A stretch of 64,000 bases of DNA from Acidobacteriota bacterium (GTDB taxonomy: Bacteria; Acidobacteriota; Terriglobia; Terriglobales; Acidobacteriaceae): assembly GCA_018268755.1 (NCBI GenBank), contig JAFDVW010000003.1, positions 339,278 to 403,277 on the forward strand, given 5' to 3'. Within the stretch, counting starts at the first letter, position 1. Each line of letters opens with the position of its first letter. The notes below the pieces were generated by a model. That model was given only the letters and a program-made list of their open reading frames with translations, ran no database searches and had not been told where the DNA came from. Below are positions 8,396-17,622 of the stretch, in pieces. The position numbers and the translations under genes are program-made.

Positions 8396-9910
8396 TTAGT
8401 AAGCCCCGTCCGCTGAGATAACCTTCCAGACGGTTTTTCCCATGATCACGAGATCGAGCCAGATCGACCAATGCTCGATGTAAAACATGTCCATCTGAAT
8501 GCGCTCCTCATAAGAGGTGGTCTGCCGTCCCATGACCTGCCAGTAGCCGGTCATGCCCGGCTTGACCGAGAGCAGGCGGGGCAGCAGCTCGCCATAGCGC
8601 TGTGACTCCTGCTGCCGCACCGTGCGTGGGCCCACGAAGGTGAGCTTGCCCGACAGCAGGCTGAAGAATTGGGGGAACTCGTCGATGCTGTATTTGCGCA
8701 GAAAGCGCCCCACGCGGAGGACACGCGGATCGTTTTCCAGCTTGCATTTGCGGTCGAACTCCTCTTTCAGTTGCGGGTCGTTGCGCAGCACCGCGTCGGC
8801 GTCGCTCACCATGGTGCGAAATTTCCGGTAGTAGTAGGGGCGTCCATCGGTGCCTACAAATTCGCTGGCATAAAACACCGGTCCGCGATCTTCCCGGCGC
8901 TGCAAGAGGGCAATCACGGGTAGAAGCACCAGAGTGACGAGGCTCCCCACCAGTCCTAACAGGAAGTCGAGCGCCCGCTTCAGGGCGAATTGCGCCGCGC
9001 GCGACCAGCCCCCGGCTGAAGAAAAAGAATAGGAGCCGAAAAACTCATTGCGCTCATAATGAAATTCGGGCGAAGCCAGCATGTCGGAATAAACCTCGAT
9101 GCCGATCCCTTTTTCCTGGCAGCGCCGCGCCATGGCAAGAAAAGCGCCCGACCGGCCGTGCTCCACCGCCGAAACATGCAGAATGATCCGCCGCACGCCG
9201 TAACGCTCCGCCACAGTTTCCCAATCCTCCAAACGGCCCAATACCGGCAGCTGGGTTTCCGGAAACACCAGAGCCGGTTGCGGCGAAGCCAGGGCGCCTA
9301 CCACTTCATGGCGAAAGTGGCGCTGCACCAGCAGCTTCTGCTGCAATGCTTCCAGCAGGCACAGGGGCCCGGCCAGTACCGTGATTTCGCGGGCAATGCC
9401 GCGGCGCCACATTCCGGCGTAAAAGCCGCGCAGGGAAAAGCGCAGCAGCACCACCAGGCTGAGACCCAGGACGTACCAGGAAACCAGTACGTAGCGGGAA
9501 AAACCGATGGGCTTGAAAAAGACGAAATTGGCGCACACCAGCGCGAGGAAGAAGAACGAGACGACTTTAAAATCCATCTCCAGCTCGCGCTCGGGACGCT
9601 TCAGGCCGGGGCTCTTGTAGCCTCCGCACAAATACTGGATCGCCGCGAAGAAGGGCAGATAGAAGAGCGCGTAGTTCGCCGGGTCAAGCACCGCCGGTGA
9701 CAGGCCAAAGTAGCGCACCGCGATCCACCCGGCCAGGCCGTGGCTGAGCGCAACCGCGATCAGATCAGCCAGCAAGAACAGCAGCTTGATGAGCGTGGCG
9801 TTGCCCAGCCGCCGCGACCAACCGCTTGCCAGCGGCAACCTTGTGGCCCCAGCCGGGTCGACGGCAGCCAAGCCTTCGGCATCTCTGATCACTACTTTTG
9901 AGGTCACCAT
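8396..9910 (-). CDS. Polyprenyl glycosylphosphotransferase (WbaP/WcaJ type)
   Basis: About 504 residues: several N-terminal membrane segments (about residues 25-125), a CoA-binding-like soluble middle part, a further membrane segment (FLLGLVGSLVTLVLLPVIAL) and the C-terminal bacterial sugar transferase domain. Visible catalytic motifs include YYYRKFRTM, LRKYSIDEFPQ, LSFVGPRT-like LTFVGPRTV and KPGMTGYWQVMGR. Enzymes of this type move a hexose 1-phosphate from UDP-sugar to undecaprenyl phosphate, the first step of repeat-unit assembly at the inner membrane. ATG (MVTSKVV) was chosen; a TTG 18 bases upstream in frame is an alternative and neither has a strong ribosome site. Confidence 0.92.
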   Translation of the reverse strand: MVTSKVVIRDAEGLAAVDPAGATRLPLASGWSRRLGNATLIKLLFLLADLIAVALSHGLAGWIAVRYFGLSPAVLDPANYALFYLPFFAAIQYLCGGYKSPGLKRPERELEMDFKVVSFFFLALVCANFVFFKPIGFSRYVLVSWYVLGLSLVVLLRFSLRGFYAGMWRRGIAREITVLAGPLCLLEALQQKLLVQRHFRHEVVGALASPQPALVFPETQLPVLGRLEDWETVAERYGVRRIILHVSAVEHGRSGAFLAMARRCQEKGIGIEVYSDMLASPEFHYERNEFFGSYSFSSAGGWSRAAQFALKRALDFLLGLVGSLVTLVLLPVIALLQRREDRGPVFYASEFVGTDGRPYYYRKFRTMVSDADAVLRNDPQLKEEFDRKCKLENDPRVLRVGRFLRKYSIDEFPQFFSLLSGKLTFVGPRTVRQQESQRYGELLPRLLSVKPGMTGYWQVMGRQTTSYEERIQMDMFYIEHWSIWLDLVIMGKTVWKVISADGAY

Positions 9911-9949
9911 GCGTATTTTCTTTCTCAAGCTTTGCGGATGGGCCCTGCT

Positions 9950-10660
9950 TCAGTGGCCGTTGCCCGAGACCGCCACCGCCGCCCGCGCCACGGCGATTTC
10001 CTGCAAGGCCTTTTCTGCATCGCGGTTGAATTGTCGCACTGTGTCCCGGGTGTACTTGTGGTCGATCATCTTGGGGAAGAATGGCGGCGGCACGGTAACG
10101 ATGTGCGCCCCGGCCAGCGCCGCATTCTGGATATCGATGGCGGTGCGCACGCTGCCCACAATAATCTTCGCGGAATACTCCCATTCATCCAGCCAGCTCC
10201 GCACATGACGGATGGTCTGCGCCGGATCATTGCCTTCGTCGGCAATCCGCCCGGCAAAGATGCTCACGTAGGTCGCCCCCGCCTTGGTGGCCAGCAGGGC
10301 CTGATTGAAAGAGAGAATGGCCGTAGCGTTCACCGCGATGGCCTTGCCGGTCAGCTCATTGATGACGTCCAGGCTGGACTCGCCGAATTCGTTGACCACC
10401 GGGATCTTGACCACGATATTGCGTCCCCAGGTGGCGAAGGTGCGGGCCTGCTCGAGCATCTCCTGGTGATCGTTCGAGGTGACCTCCACGCTGACCGGAC
10501 GGTCGCCCAGCAGGGCGCATAGGCGTCGCGCCGCTCCCTCCACATCGCTGATGCCGTCCTTCAGCATGATGCTGGGATTGGTAGTTACGCCGTCGACGAT
10601 GCCCTGGCGAAGCAGATAAAGAATTTCCTTTTCGTTGGCCGAATCTACAAAAATCCGCAT
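9950..10660 (-). CDS. Transaldolase / fructose-6-phosphate aldolase family protein
   Basis: A short class I aldolase of 236 residues, the size of the FSA/TalC group. It begins MRIFVDSANEKEI, has GVTTNPSIM (family signature), the Schiff-base lysine in NIVVKIPVV, and the later AGATYVSIFAGRI strand. Placement between rfbD and the initiating transferase in a heptose-containing operon suggests it may feed or draw on sedoheptulose 7-phosphate, the GmhA substrate, but an FSA-type aldolase activity is equally possible from sequence. It is not a usual member of polysaccharide loci, so the context is informative. Confidence 0.88.
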   Translation of the reverse strand: MRIFVDSANEKEILYLLRQGIVDGVTTNPSIMLKDGISDVEGAARRLCALLGDRPVSVEVTSNDHQEMLEQARTFATWGRNIVVKIPVVNEFGESSLDVINELTGKAIAVNATAILSFNQALLATKAGATYVSIFAGRIADEGNDPAQTIRHVRSWLDEWEYSAKIIVGSVRTAIDIQNAALAGAHIVTVPPPFFPKMIDHKYTRDTVRQFNRDAEKALQEIAVARAAVAVSGNGH

Positions 10661-10692
10661 GGGAGCTTCCTTTCCATAATGGCGCCGATGAC

Positions 10693-11598
10693 CTACTGCA
10701 GGACCGGGGAGATTTCCAGGTGCGCCGGCGCGCGGAGACCAGCCGCCGGGCGGGTCTTGAGATAGCGCTCCAGGCTTTCCTGCCAGGCAGGCATCGCGAT
10801 GCCCAGGCCGCGCAGGTGATCTTTGCTGAGCGCCGAGTAGGCCGGACGCTGCACTGCACTGGGCACGTCGCTGGTGGCAGCCGGCCGCAGTTCGGCCGCG
10901 ACCTTTTCCAGCGCAAAGATATCTTGGGTGAACCGGTACCAGGAGCACGAGCCTTCGCAGGTGATGTGATAGAGGCCGTAGTTGGGGGTCTCCATGAGCC
11001 GCCAAACCGCGAGCGCCAGATCCGCAGTTGCGGTCGGCGTCAGGACCTGATCGTCAACTACTGTGATCTGGGCCCCGGCCGCCGCTTTCTTCAGCATGTT
11101 CTCGATAAAGTTTCCGCCCTTGCCGCTGGAGCCGGCGTGTCCGTAGAGGCCGGAGGTGCGGACCAGGAAATAGGCCTCCGCGCTGGCCGCAATCAGGTTT
11201 TCCCCGGCCAGCTTGCTTGCGCCATAGACGTTCAACGGCTGGGCCAGATCGGTTTCCTGATACGGCGTGCGCTTTTTCCCATCGAAGACATAGTCGGTGC
11301 TGAAGTGCACCAGCGTGCTCCTATATTTTGCGCAGGCTTTCGCCAACGCGTGCGGGCCCGTGGCATTCACTTCGAAGCTGCGCAGCGGCTGCTTTTCGCA
11401 CTCCTCCACCTTGTGAAAGGCGGAGGTGTTGACCACAAAATCGGGGCGCAGTCCTTCCACGGCCTGCTCGATCTGGGCTTCGCTGCAAATATCGAGCGCG
11501 GCGTGGTCCGGGGAGAACACCTCCGCCCCGGCCTCGAAAAACCTCCGCCGCAGATCCGTCCCCAGCTGGCCTTTGCCGCCGATCAGCAGGATTTTCAT
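10693..11598 (-). CDS. rfbD: dTDP-4-dehydrorhamnose reductase
   Basis: A 301-residue reductase with GGKGQLGTDLRRRF at the N-terminus (NADPH loop), STDYVFDGKKRTPYQETD in the middle and YGASKLAGEN containing the catalytic Tyr-x3-Lys. RfbD/RmlD reduces dTDP-4-keto-L-rhamnose to dTDP-L-rhamnose. Its start overlaps the stop of the upstream epimerase by ATGA, so the two are translationally coupled. RfbC is two genes upstream, but RfbA and RfbB are missing from the window and must be encoded elsewhere if rhamnose is the product. Confidence 0.9.
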   Translation of the reverse strand: MKILLIGGKGQLGTDLRRRFFEAGAEVFSPDHAALDICSEAQIEQAVEGLRPDFVVNTSAFHKVEECEKQPLRSFEVNATGPHALAKACAKYRSTLVHFSTDYVFDGKKRTPYQETDLAQPLNVYGASKLAGENLIAASAEAYFLVRTSGLYGHAGSSGKGGNFIENMLKKAAAGAQITVVDDQVLTPTATADLALAVWRLMETPNYGLYHITCEGSCSWYRFTQDIFALEKVAAELRPAATSDVPSAVQRPAYSALSKDHLRGLGIAMPAWQESLERYLKTRPAAGLRAPAHLEISPVLQ

Positions 11599-12587
11599 GA
11601 CGCCGCTCCCACCAGATACGGCGCGGGCAACCTGGCTTCCAGCGTCTTCAGGGTCAGGATGTTGTAGTACGCAGGATTGTCCCAGTCCTGGAACTTGTCG
11701 AGGTTTTCCACCAGATCCGCCACAATCGAGCGGATGTTGTGGTTGCCGTGGAAGCTCAGGATGTTCTGCGCCTTCTCGACGCTCACCTTGTAATTGCGCA
11801 GGTCGCTGATGTGCTTGATCTCGAGCCCCACGCGTATGCCCATGAGGTCCTGCACCCCGGCGCGCACCTGGTCGGCGGTCTCGCCCACCGTGTAGTTGCC
11901 GGAGGCAACATTGAAGATGCCGGAGATGCCCTCGCTCGCCTCGATGGCGCGGGTGTAGGCGCTGACCGCGTCGGAGACGCTCAGAATGGGCCGCCAGATC
12001 GAAGGATTGTTGACCGTGATGAGCCGGTCGCGCACCGCCGTCTTGAACATGGTGTTGACGATCAGGTCGAGCCGCATGCGCGGGCTGTATCCCGATACCG
12101 TCCCCTTGCGCAGGGAAATGACCGAGAAATCGCGGTCGCACAGGTTCATCACCGCCTGTTCGCCTTGCAGCTTGGAGATACCGTAAGGATAGGACGACGA
12201 CACCGGGCGTTTCTCATCGAATAGGTCGTTGTCGGTATAGCCATAAACCGAGCAGGAGCTGGCGTAGACATAACGCCGCACCTTGGCCTTCTTGGCGATA
12301 TAGGCGAGATATGCTGGGGCGGCCGCATTGTAGACAAAATTCTTGCTGGGCGAAAACTCCGCCATGGGATCGTTGGAGAGTCCGGCCAAAAACAGTACCT
12401 GCTCGTATCCCGCAAGGTCCGCCGGCGAGATGTCAAAAATGTCTTTGTGGATGATCCCGGTTTCGTCCGGCAAGTGATTGCCAAACCAGAACAAATCCAC
12501 CACGTCCACCTCATACCCCCGGTCGAAAAGCTGGGGAATGAGCGCGGACCCTATGTACCCCGCACCGCCTGCGATCAGGATTCTCAT
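11595..12587 (-). CDS. NAD-dependent epimerase/dehydratase (extended SDR)
   Basis: The 330-residue protein opens with ILIAGGAGYIGSALIPQL (NAD motif) and carries YPYGISKLQGEQAV with the catalytic Tyr and Lys; SSCSVYGYTDND is the usual substrate-side strand. The specific nucleotide sugar is unclear. Between rfbC and rfbD, with ATGA overlaps on both sides, it is likely to act on the same keto-sugar pathway, perhaps making an alternative 6-deoxyhexose. The start MRILIAGG is set by the overlap with rfbC and homology; the open frame upstream belongs to another gene. Confidence 0.87.
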   Translation of the reverse strand: MRILIAGGAGYIGSALIPQLFDRGYEVDVVDLFWFGNHLPDETGIIHKDIFDISPADLAGYEQVLFLAGLSNDPMAEFSPSKNFVYNAAAPAYLAYIAKKAKVRRYVYASSCSVYGYTDNDLFDEKRPVSSSYPYGISKLQGEQAVMNLCDRDFSVISLRKGTVSGYSPRMRLDLIVNTMFKTAVRDRLITVNNPSIWRPILSVSDAVSAYTRAIEASEGISGIFNVASGNYTVGETADQVRAGVQDLMGIRVGLEIKHISDLRNYKVSVEKAQNILSFHGNHNIRSIVADLVENLDKFQDWDNPAYYNILTLKTLEARLPAPYLVGAAS

Positions 12588-13186
12588 AACGCCCTTTCTG
12601 CTTGGGAATATGCAAGCTCGGAACCAGAAAAGTATTCGGCTTCCGGACGCGCCAGCCACTCGGCCAAGGTGGGCGCCTGCCGGTCTTTGGGCGAGACCAG
12701 GACCTCGCGCAGCGGCCAGGCAATGCCCAGCTCGGGATCGTTCCAGCGAATGCCGCCTTCGCCCCGCGAATTGTAGACGCCGGTGCACTTGTACTGGATC
12801 TCCGCGTAGTCGGAGAGCACGCAGAAGCCGCGGGCAAAACCCGCAGGCGCGTAAATCTGCACGCCGTCTTCCGCGCTCGCTTCGCGGCCATACCACATTC
12901 CCAGCGTGGGTGAGTCTTTGCGAATGTCCACCGCCACCAGGAAGGCCGCGCCCCGCGTCACTCGCATCAGCTTGCCCATGGGCGGCTCCCACTGAAAGTG
13001 CAGCCCGCGCAGCACGCCGCGCACCGAGCCGGAGTGGTTGTCCTGCACAAATTCGTGGGGCAGGCCCAGCTCGCGGAACTGGTCGGCCCGGTAGGTTTCC
13101 TTGAAGAACCCGCGCTCATCGCGGAAGACGTCGGAGACTAGAACCACAATGTCGCCCAAATGGCGCGACTCGATGCGGACGCCCAT
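12584..13186 (-). CDS. rfbC: dTDP-4-dehydrorhamnose 3,5-epimerase family protein
   Basis: A 200-residue RmlC-type cupin. It has RDERGFFKETY, QDNHSGSVRGVLRGLHFQ (active-site His region) and YAPAGFARGFCVLSDYAEIQ (second active-site segment). RfbC epimerises C3 and C5 of dTDP-4-keto-6-deoxyglucose on the way to L-rhamnose. Some relatives are 3-epimerases or 5-epimerases for other deoxysugars, which the neighbouring unassigned epimerase would fit. The ATG is 3' of an AGGAGC-like site, and the gene overlaps the next by four bases. Confidence 0.9.
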   Translation of the reverse strand: MGVRIESRHLGDIVVLVSDVFRDERGFFKETYRADQFRELGLPHEFVQDNHSGSVRGVLRGLHFQWEPPMGKLMRVTRGAAFLVAVDIRKDSPTLGMWYGREASAEDGVQIYAPAGFARGFCVLSDYAEIQYKCTGVYNSRGEGGIRWNDPELGIAWPLREVLVSPKDRQAPTLAEWLARPEAEYFSGSELAYSQAERAL

Positions 13187-13229
13187 GATGCAGCTCCTTT
13201 GCCGGAGATTGGTGGATAGGGGAAATCAT

Positions 13230-14147
13230 TTACTCGAACAGATGAAACGCGCTTAGCCGCCGCTTAAGGGCCAGCGGCAGATATTGTTCGTGCAGTCCCA
13301 GGAACATGCCCATTGCCTTGGCCAGGTCTTGCTCCACGCGGCCGCGGCGCTGGCCGCCCTGGACGCGGGACCCAGCGCGGAATTTATTGCGCAGCAGCCG
13401 GCCCATGTCCTGCAGCATGGAGCGCCGCACCTGCGCATTCCACAGATCAAGCTGCTTCCAGGTGACGCCGGCATCGAAATAGCGCTTCAGCAGTCCCGCC
13501 GTGGTGTGGTTGTGGGAGTGGTACACCGCGGCGCGCGGCTCGTAGACAATGGTTCCTCCGCTGTGGAGGATGCACTTCGCGATGGCCAGGTCTTCAAACA
13601 CCTTGACGTCTTCGGGAAAGGGCGTCTTCTGCCAGACGGCGCGCCGCAGCGCGGCGTTCACGGTCGAAAAGTGGTAGTAGCGGTAACCCAAGCCTGGGTG
13701 TTGCCTGGGATCTTTCACCAGTCGTTCCTGGCCATAAACTGCCTCCAGCGCATCGCGCCGCTCCACCGTGGAGCCCGGCTTGGGGATATGGCGGCCATAG
13801 ACCGCGGCCACGGCGGGGTCCTCGAAGTTGCAAAGCAACGCGTGCAGCCAGTCGGGCGCGGCCGGAAATGCGTCCGCCGCCAGATAGACCAGGTGCTCGC
13901 CCCGCGCCAGGCTGGCCGCATAATTCCGGGTGCGGGCGTGGTGAAAGGAGGCCGCGGGAATTTGCTCGATCCGCACCGGAAAACGCCGGGCAATTTCCAG
14001 GGTGGCATCGCTGGAGCTGGAATCAATGACGAGGACCTCGAACCCTTCCACGCCTTGCTGGGAGAACACCGCTTCCAGACACGGTCTGATGTTCCGCGCT
14101 TCGTTTTTGGTCAATACCAGAATGGAGGTCTTTACCATGGCCGTCAT
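13230..14147 (-). CDS. Family 2 glycosyltransferase
   Basis: A GT-A glycosyltransferase of about 305 residues with SILVLTKNEARNIRPCLEAV at the N-terminus and VLVIDSSSSDATLEIA for nucleotide-sugar binding. The metal-binding DxD position reads YLAADAF, so the first aspartate is replaced by alanine while the second is kept. PFPEDVKVFEDLAIAKCIL supplies the catalytic acidic pair. It probably adds one sugar to the lipid-linked repeat unit on the inner face of the membrane. Start at the ATG that overlaps the upstream stop as ATGA; a second ATG 9 bases later is possible. No membrane segment is evident. Confidence 0.88.
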   Translation of the reverse strand: MTAMVKTSILVLTKNEARNIRPCLEAVFSQQGVEGFEVLVIDSSSSDATLEIARRFPVRIEQIPAASFHHARTRNYAASLARGEHLVYLAADAFPAAPDWLHALLCNFEDPAVAAVYGRHIPKPGSTVERRDALEAVYGQERLVKDPRQHPGLGYRYYHFSTVNAALRRAVWQKTPFPEDVKVFEDLAIAKCILHSGGTIVYEPRAAVYHSHNHTTAGLLKRYFDAGVTWKQLDLWNAQVRRSMLQDMGRLLRNKFRAGSRVQGGQRRGRVEQDLAKAMGMFLGLHEQYLPLALKRRLSAFHLFE

Positions 14148-15166
14148 TGGTGTGTCGGAGAGGAAAGAGCTGGCTGCGCCGTGCGCCGCCTGGCGGCGAA
14201 TACTTTGCGCATGCGCGCTCCCAGCCAGGCATGGTCCGTCAGGGCCCGCAGCTGGGCGCTGGAAATCTTGCGCCGCGCCTGGACCACTTTCCGTTTGCCC
14301 AGGAGGATGGGCAGAGAGCACAATGCGGCGAATTTCGCTTTTGCAAAGGCCCGGCCTGCGCCCTGGCGGAAGAAGTAGACGGCTGCGCCCACTTCGTACA
14401 GCATGCGCTGGGGCAGGGAGGTCAGCAGCATGCCCAGCGGCAAATTCTTGATGTAGACGAATTCAATATTGCGCTGCGAATAAAAGGCCTGCCGCGCCGG
14501 GTAATTCGTCATGGTGGCGCGATAGTGGTGATAGACAATCGCTTCCGGCACGAACATGCAGCCGTGACCGGCCAATTGAGCGCGAAAGCTCAGGTCCACG
14601 TCTTCATACGTCATGAAAAAATCGGGATCAAGAAAGCCGATTTCCTCCAGCAGGCTGCGGCGATAGGCCGCCGCCCCCCCGCATGCGCCGAACACCGGAC
14701 GCGCCGCCTGCCAGGGAACGCCATCACGCTCGCCGCGACCCAGGTCAATGGTCACGCCGGCCGGGGTCAGCGCGAAGCCGCAGTTGTCGATGCGGTCGCG
14801 CTCGCCGAAGAGCAGCATCTTGCTGGCCAGGCTGCCCGCGGCGGGAAACTCCCGTGCCGCGTGTGCCAAGGCTTCCAGCCATCCCGGATGCGCTTCCGTA
14901 TCGTTGTTCAGCAGCACAATCCACTCTCCGCGGGCCTGCTCCCATCCCGCAATGTTCCCGCCGCTAAAGCCAAGGTTGTCGAGGAGAGCCAGCACTTTGA
15001 CCTGGGGGAAGTGCGCCCGCACATATTCGGCGGATCCATCGCTGGAGCCGTTGTCCACCAGAATGGTCTCGAAGTCGCGAAAGCTCTGCCGCTCCAGCGC
15101 CGTGAGGCAGGTTTCGAGAAAGTGCAGGCCATTCCAGTTGATGACGATTATGCTGAAGTAGGGCAT
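14144..15166 (-). CDS. Family 2 glycosyltransferase (rhamnosyltransferase-like)
   Basis: The 340-residue protein starts SIIVINWNGLHFLETCLTAL, contains ILVDNGSSDGSAEYV and the metal site VLLNNDTEAHPGWL, and later FFMTYEDVDLSFRAQLAG with the catalytic ED. This WNG/NNDTE pattern is common in rhamnosyltransferase-like GT2 proteins, which fits the rfb genes downstream, but the donor is not proven. A basic, helix-rich C-terminal tail of about 90 residues with a hydrophobic stretch may bind the membrane. It overlaps the next GT2 gene by four bases. Confidence 0.9.
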   Translation of the reverse strand: MPYFSIIVINWNGLHFLETCLTALERQSFRDFETILVDNGSSDGSAEYVRAHFPQVKVLALLDNLGFSGGNIAGWEQARGEWIVLLNNDTEAHPGWLEALAHAAREFPAAGSLASKMLLFGERDRIDNCGFALTPAGVTIDLGRGERDGVPWQAARPVFGACGGAAAYRRSLLEEIGFLDPDFFMTYEDVDLSFRAQLAGHGCMFVPEAIVYHHYRATMTNYPARQAFYSQRNIEFVYIKNLPLGMLLTSLPQRMLYEVGAAVYFFRQGAGRAFAKAKFAALCSLPILLGKRKVVQARRKISSAQLRALTDHAWLGARMRKVFAARRRTAQPALSSPTHQ

Positions 15167-15177
15167 GAGAACGAGAT

Positions 15178-15996
15178 CTATAAGTCAGCCACTACGGCGA
15201 TCTTCCAGGCCATCCGCCCCAGGCCGGGCAGCCGAAGCAAAGCCCGGTCGAGCGGGGACGTGCAGCGGAACATCGCCCGGGTGGTCGCGTGGACCACCCG
15301 GTTCGGGGTCTTGCACAGCCGATCCACGCCAAACGGGAGCACCGAGGTGAAGTACATGCCATGCCAAGCGACACGGCGGAAGTAGCGGCGCAGATATTGC
15401 AGATCGCGCACCCGCAGCGGGGTTTCTTCCGAGGTGGCTTCGCGCTGCAGCCAGCGTCCGGCTTGGCGATAGAGCCAGGCCGGAGGATTGGTGGCCAGCG
15501 GATCGATCATGACCAGCCGTCCTCCCGGGCGCAGCACCCGGGCAAAGCCGCGCGCGGCCTGCTCCAGGTCCATGTGGTGGTAGGCCGACATGCACAGAAT
15601 GGCGTCAAACGTGGCGTCGGCAAAGCGCAGCTCCTCGCCCGGCATTTGTTGAAACTCCGCTTTCACCTCATACCGCCGCGCCAGCTCGGCGGCCCGCTCC
15701 AGCGCTCCCGCCGAAACGTCGATGCCGGTGACTTGGGCCCCGGCGCGCGCCAGCAGTACGCAGGATTGGCCTTCTCCAATGCCAATATCCAGCACCCGCG
15801 CACCCTGGAGTTTGGGCATTTGCCCCAGCACCCAGTCGAGCATTTCCTTGTGCCCGTAGTGCAGGTGGCCTAAGTCGAGGCTGTCGAGCGAGCGGCCGCG
15901 GTAGATGACGTCGTTCTCTTCGGCTTCCCGCCGAATCCGCTCGGCCAGCTGTGGATGCATGGCCGGATTTTGCGCCGCGTTTGCGGGATGGGACAT
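15178..15996 (-). CDS. Class I SAM-dependent methyltransferase
   Basis: A 272-residue methyltransferase with motif I VLDIGIGEGQSCVLLARAG, the acidic residue after strand 2 in VTGIDVSAGALE, motif IV FDAILCMSAYHHM and post-motif VLRPGGRLVMIDPL. In a polysaccharide operon it most likely O-methylates a sugar of the repeat unit or the chain end. The basic, Trp- and Arg-rich C-terminal part (about residues 180-272) is an extension beyond the core fold. It lies between the glycosyltransferases and the flippase on the same strand. Confidence 0.85.
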   Translation of the reverse strand: MSHPANAAQNPAMHPQLAERIRREAEENDVIYRGRSLDSLDLGHLHYGHKEMLDWVLGQMPKLQGARVLDIGIGEGQSCVLLARAGAQVTGIDVSAGALERAAELARRYEVKAEFQQMPGEELRFADATFDAILCMSAYHHMDLEQAARGFARVLRPGGRLVMIDPLATNPPAWLYRQAGRWLQREATSEETPLRVRDLQYLRRYFRRVAWHGMYFTSVLPFGVDRLCKTPNRVVHATTRAMFRCTSPLDRALLRLPGLGRMAWKIAVVADL

Positions 15997-16045
15997 GAAC
16001 GCTCCTTGCTAAGGGATCAAAAATGTCTTCGGGATGGTATGGCTA

Positions 16046-17617
16046 TCAGGCGCGGGAAAAGCGAGCGGAGAAGGCACGGATTCCGCCCTGCACTTCCTGC
16101 CAGGCCCGGCCCAGCACGCGACGATGTTCGGAGTAGGTCAGCGCCGCCGCCAGAAAAATTCCCCCGGCCACGGCCAATCCGGCCATCGGCCAGGCGGGCG
16201 CTTCCCCCGGACGCCAGAACCATCGCGTCCAGAGAACGCCGGGGAGCACTGCCGCCAGGCCCATGCCCCCGGCCTGCTTCAGCACTTGCGGCGGCGAAAG
16301 CTGAAACTCGGGCAGGCGCATGGTCCAGGCCAGATACACCAGGCTGACTATCCCATAGGCCAGGAAGTTTCCCGCCAGAACCCCGGCCAGAGCCCACCGG
16401 CTGGCGAAGAGCGGGCTGAGCAGCAGATTGATAGCCAGCCCGGTCCATGCCGTGGTCATCAGCGGCCGCAGCTGTGCGGTGCCGAGAAAGATCATGGTCA
16501 CCGGACCCACCACCGCTAAACAAAATGTGCTCAGGGCCAACACCACAAAACAGGCTGCCGCGGTTTCTGAGCCCGGCCCCAGCCACCAGGGCACCGCCAC
16601 AAAGGCCAGAGACCCCGGCAAAAGATAGAGCCCGCAGCTAAGCAAAAGGTTGGCCGAAAATGCCCTCCGGTAAAAATCACGCCGTTCTTCCATCCCCTGC
16701 GTCGCTTCCCGCGCTCCCGCCAGGGGAAACAGGGGCAGCAGAAAGAGCTGGGTGGCCCGCCGCAGCAGGTCCATCAGCCGGGCCGCCGCCTCATAAAAAG
16801 CCACCGCGCTCAGACCCACAAAGCGGGTGAGGATCAGCTTGTCGAGAATCGGCCCCAGCAGCGCGGTGAAGGTGGTGGCGGAAAACTGCATGCCATAGCC
16901 CAAAATCTCCCGCACTTTGCCTCCGGCAACATGCTTCCAGCCCAACTCCAGCTCTGGAAGATAACGCCGCGTCAGGAAGATGCTGAACAGCAAACTCAAT
17001 CCGGCGCTGGCCGCGTACACCCAGATCACGCGCGCGAGGGTGATGCCGAAGGGTGCGAGCGCCAGCACGCCGCCCAGCTCCAGCAGCAGGGCGAAGGTCC
17101 CAATCCAGTGGGTGGCTTCCATCTTGTGCGCCGCCATCAACCCGGAGAAGAAGGGATTGGAGAGAAGAAACAGGGCATAGATCCACGCCGCTCGTTCAAA
17201 GAGCGATTGCGCCGGAGAAAGCAGCTCGGCGTGGCCACGCAGAAGCACCCCCAGAAGGGGCGCGCGCAATGCATAATAAAGGACCAGCACCAGCGCCCCT
17301 GACCCCACATACATGGCCATGGCCGAGGACAGGTATCCGTTCACCGCTTCCCGGTCGCAGACCGCGAAGCTGCGGCTGGCATAGCGTACGGTGCCGGTGG
17401 CAAAGCCCAGATCAAACACGCCATTGAAGCCATAGCGCAGAAACGGGGTGACCAGGGCCAGCAGGGCAAACTCCGGCTTGCCCAGAGTGCTCATCAGCAA
17501 GGGCACCAGCACTACTGTATTGATGAGCAACACCAGCCCGCGCACGCCGCCATGCCCGGCATTGGAGAGCATGGTGCGCAACGTGCCGGTCGCTCTTCTA
17601 TTCTTGTAGTGGACCAT
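16046..17617 (-). CDS. Polysaccharide flippase, Wzx-like (MOP superfamily)
   Basis: A strongly hydrophobic protein of about 523 residues, the usual Wzx length, with around a dozen membrane segments from GLVLLINTVVLVPLLMSTLG near the N-terminus to the last pair near residue 490. It belongs by pattern to the PST/MOP exporter group that flips undecaprenyl-linked repeat units to the periplasm. The wzy-like gene is immediately upstream; a TTG start overlapping its stop (TTGA) gives three extra residues, and the ATG chosen here follows 6 bases later. Confidence 0.85.
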   Translation of the reverse strand: MVHYKNRRATGTLRTMLSNAGHGGVRGLVLLINTVVLVPLLMSTLGKPEFALLALVTPFLRYGFNGVFDLGFATGTVRYASRSFAVCDREAVNGYLSSAMAMYVGSGALVLVLYYALRAPLLGVLLRGHAELLSPAQSLFERAAWIYALFLLSNPFFSGLMAAHKMEATHWIGTFALLLELGGVLALAPFGITLARVIWVYAASAGLSLLFSIFLTRRYLPELELGWKHVAGGKVREILGYGMQFSATTFTALLGPILDKLILTRFVGLSAVAFYEAAARLMDLLRRATQLFLLPLFPLAGAREATQGMEERRDFYRRAFSANLLLSCGLYLLPGSLAFVAVPWWLGPGSETAAACFVVLALSTFCLAVVGPVTMIFLGTAQLRPLMTTAWTGLAINLLLSPLFASRWALAGVLAGNFLAYGIVSLVYLAWTMRLPEFQLSPPQVLKQAGGMGLAAVLPGVLWTRWFWRPGEAPAWPMAGLAVAGGIFLAAALTYSEHRRVLGRAWQEVQGGIRAFSARFSRA

Positions 17618-17622
17618 TGCGT

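Noticed and set aside
13230..15166. Single fused glycosyltransferase
   Set aside because: Two separate GT2 domains with a clear ATGA overlap and separate starts; no frameshift.
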